Of a stretch of DNA of 5,684 nt, positions 4,131 to 5,684 are shown piece by piece. This stretch comes from Bacillota bacterium. GTDB lineage: Bacteria > Bacillota > Clostridia > Lachnospirales > Lachnospiraceae. The translations under genes were made by a program, and so were the position numbers. Position 1 is the stretch's first letter, and every line of letters begins with the position of its first letter. The notes beneath the pieces are model-generated. The model ran no database searches. It was not told the origin of the DNA and saw nothing but the letters and a program-made list of their open reading frames with translations. The stretch spans positions 1 through 5,684 of the forward strand of contig JAEWMZ010000102.1 of assembly GCA_023392995.1 (NCBI GenBank), read 5' to 3'.

Positions 4131-5684
4131 TTAGCAAGATATACCAGCTGACATCAGCCCCTCAATATCAATAATCAAGCTTATGCTCCCATCTCCAAGC
4201 AGCGTGCAGCCTGCAATATTTCTGGAGTGCCTTATACTCTGTATATATCTTGGCAATGCCTTAACGACCACCTGCTGCATGCCAATAAGCTCATCTGCCA
4301 GGATACAGATGATCCTCTCATTCTGCTCCAGCATGATTACAATTCCATCACAAATTTCTGTTATCTCCGTGTTTATCTTATATATATCATATAATTTTAG
4401 AAGCGGATAACATTCCCCTCTTACCAGAATCATTACATTTCCGTCAGGATCTTGAATGATATCCCTGCTGGCCGGACGAAAGGTCTCCTTCACCGAGGTT
4501 ACTGGAATCGTAAAACAGGAATCTCCGATTCCGATATTCATACCATCAATAATCGCTAATGTCAACGGTATTTTAATGGTAAATACAGTCCCTTCTCCCT
4601 CTGCACTATCTACCGCCAGTGTTCCCCCAATGCTCTCGATATTATTGGCTACCACGTCCATGCCAACCCCGCGCCCCGAATATTCCGTAACACTCTCATT
4701 GGTCGAGAAACCCGGGCGTAAAATCATGCGGAATAATTCCTTATCTGAACAATCCTCTATTTTATTAGTGATTAATCCGGCACTTATGGCTTTCCGATAT
4801 ATCTTGTTCTTATCCAAGCCTCTTCCGTCGTCCCTAACCGTAATAACAACGTCACTGCCGGCATTTTTAGCTTCCAGGGTAATGGTACCCACCACTTCTT
4901 TTCCCACAGCCGTTCTCTCATCAGGAACCTCAATCCCATGATCCAACGCATTTCTCACAAGATGCATCAGCGGATCTGACAAATGCTCGATAATATTTTT
5001 ATCAACCTCTGTTTCCTCACCAATGATTTCAAGCCGCACTTCCTTACCCAGCTTTTTGCACATATCTCTTACAATGCGATTCATTTTCTGAAAGGTTGCT
5101 GCCAAAGGAATCATTCGAATGGACATAACCATATCCTGAATTTCATCTGTAATCTTATTCAACTGACTGGCTGCCTTTTGAAAATTCTCGATCTCCAGCC
5201 CTTCCAGATCAGGGTTTTGGATCACCATCGCCTTGGCAATTACCATTTCTCCCACCAAATCCATTAGCAGATCCAGCTTCTCCAAATTAACACTGATGAT
5301 GCTTTGAGGCTTCACAGCGGCTGCCGATACTTCGACATGCTCCGCATCTGCGCCTACATTATTTACAGCAGGGGAGACTTCCTTTCGCAAAGGGACATTC
5401 GTCATCCCTTCACTGCTCGTTAAGATCTCATTCTCAGCTGGTTCTAATCTTAAGCTCCTTAAAAAAATAGTGCTATAGAAGAAATCACTGACACTTTCAT
5501 AATCCCTGCTGGTTTTAAAATAAACCCAGAAGCCCTCCTGTCTGATAAATTCGGCACAGTCCTCTTCTGTAAGCTGCTTTTCCTCCGGAATACTATAGCA
5601 TACCGAGGAAAACTCCCGCAGCTTATAAAGGACTGAAAATGCCCTGATATGCTCCATCTGACAGCCCTCATCAAAAAACAGGAG
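4131..5684 (-). CDS. cheA: Chemotaxis histidine kinase CheA, 5' end outside the window
   Basis: CheA takes signals from chemoreceptors via CheW, autophosphorylates on its P1 histidine and passes the phosphate to CheY and CheB. The frame stays open to the window edge. The ATG at 5657 is internal, because the nine codons before it (LLFFDEGCQ) continue the P2 domain. The visible 517 residues start inside P2 (about 1-82, CheY-binding), followed by a variable linker (83-125). P3 dimerisation helices occupy about 126-200 (KLDLLMDLVGEMVI). The P4 ATPase is at about 200-380: N-box HLVRNALDH with N245, G1 box DDGRG at 295-299, GFSTN near 335-339, and GRGVGMDVV in the G2 box. P5, the CheW-like domain, ends the protein at about 385-517. 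Missing are P1 with the phosphorylated histidine and the front of P2, probably 150-190 residues. An HD-GYP gene follows after 48 bases. All visible ATP-binding motifs are intact. Confidence 0.95.
   Translation of the reverse strand, partial: LLFFDEGCQMEHIRAFSVLYKLREFSSVCYSIPEEKQLTEEDCAEFIRQEGFWVYFKTSRDYESVSDFFYSTIFLRSLRLEPAENEILTSSEGMTNVPLRKEVSPAVNNVGADAEHVEVSAAAVKPQSIISVNLEKLDLLMDLVGEMVIAKAMVIQNPDLEGLEIENFQKAASQLNKITDEIQDMVMSIRMIPLAATFQKMNRIVRDMCKKLGKEVRLEIIGEETEVDKNIIEHLSDPLMHLVRNALDHGIEVPDERTAVGKEVVGTITLEAKNAGSDVVITVRDDGRGLDKNKIYRKAISAGLITNKIEDCSDKELFRMILRPGFSTNESVTEYSGRGVGMDVVANNIESIGGTLAVDSAEGEGTVFTIKIPLTLAIIDGMNIGIGDSCFTIPVTSVKETFRPASRDIIQDPDGNVMILVRGECYPLLKLYDIYKINTEITEICDGIVIMLEQNERIICILADELIGMQQVVVKALPRYIQSIRHSRNIAGCTLLGDGSISLIIDIEGLMSAGISC

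Noticed and set aside
4456..4941. Plus-strand 161-codon frame opposite cheA
   Set aside because: It is antisense to the conserved P4 ATPase region; its open length follows from constraint on cheA codons.
5459..5674. Minus-strand 71-codon frame overlapping the CheA P2 region
   Set aside because: It is out of frame with a P2 domain that matches well, and it has no independent support.

Overview
The window looks like a piece of a low-GC, Gram-positive clostridial chromosome, most like the Lachnospiraceae. This is inferred from the AT-rich intergenic DNA, strong AAGGAG-type ribosome binding sites, extended -10 promoters and the protein families present. The species cannot be named from the sequence alone. 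All four real genes are on the minus strand, so transcription runs from the right edge to the left edge. No mobile element, CRISPR array, tRNA or rRNA was seen.

Right side (about 3054-5684), signalling module: the chemotaxis histidine kinase CheA enters from beyond the right edge. Its P1 domain and true start are outside the window. P2, the P3 dimerisation helices, the P4 ATPase and the P5 CheW-like domain are visible. After 48 bases comes an HD-GYP protein, a probable cyclic-di-GMP phosphodiesterase with a full metal-binding histidine/aspartate set. The spacing and shared strand suggest co-transcription, which would put flagellar chemotaxis signalling and c-di-GMP turnover in one transcript.

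Middle (2068-2953), HAD gene: a Cof/YidA-type HAD sugar-phosphate phosphatase follows a 173-base gap. The gap has no recognisable terminator for the signalling genes. It does hold a candidate extended -10 promoter preceded by two near-identical direct repeats that resemble Spo0A boxes.

Left side (1-2067), sugar gene: a 378-base gap holds several inverted repeats and an extended -10 promoter. It leads into a cytoplasmic family 43 glycoside hydrolase with a C-terminal carbohydrate-binding-like domain, closed by a clear intrinsic terminator. Beyond the terminator are a possible scrap of a HicA-like toxin gene and a promoter-like sequence for a gene off the left edge.

The genes are three separate functional units: motility and second-messenger signalling, phosphate-ester housekeeping, and hemicellulose oligosaccharide breakdown. 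They do not form one system. I see no convincing new multigene system; the points most worth checking are the repeats and palindromes in the intergenic regions and the CheA/HD-GYP pairing.
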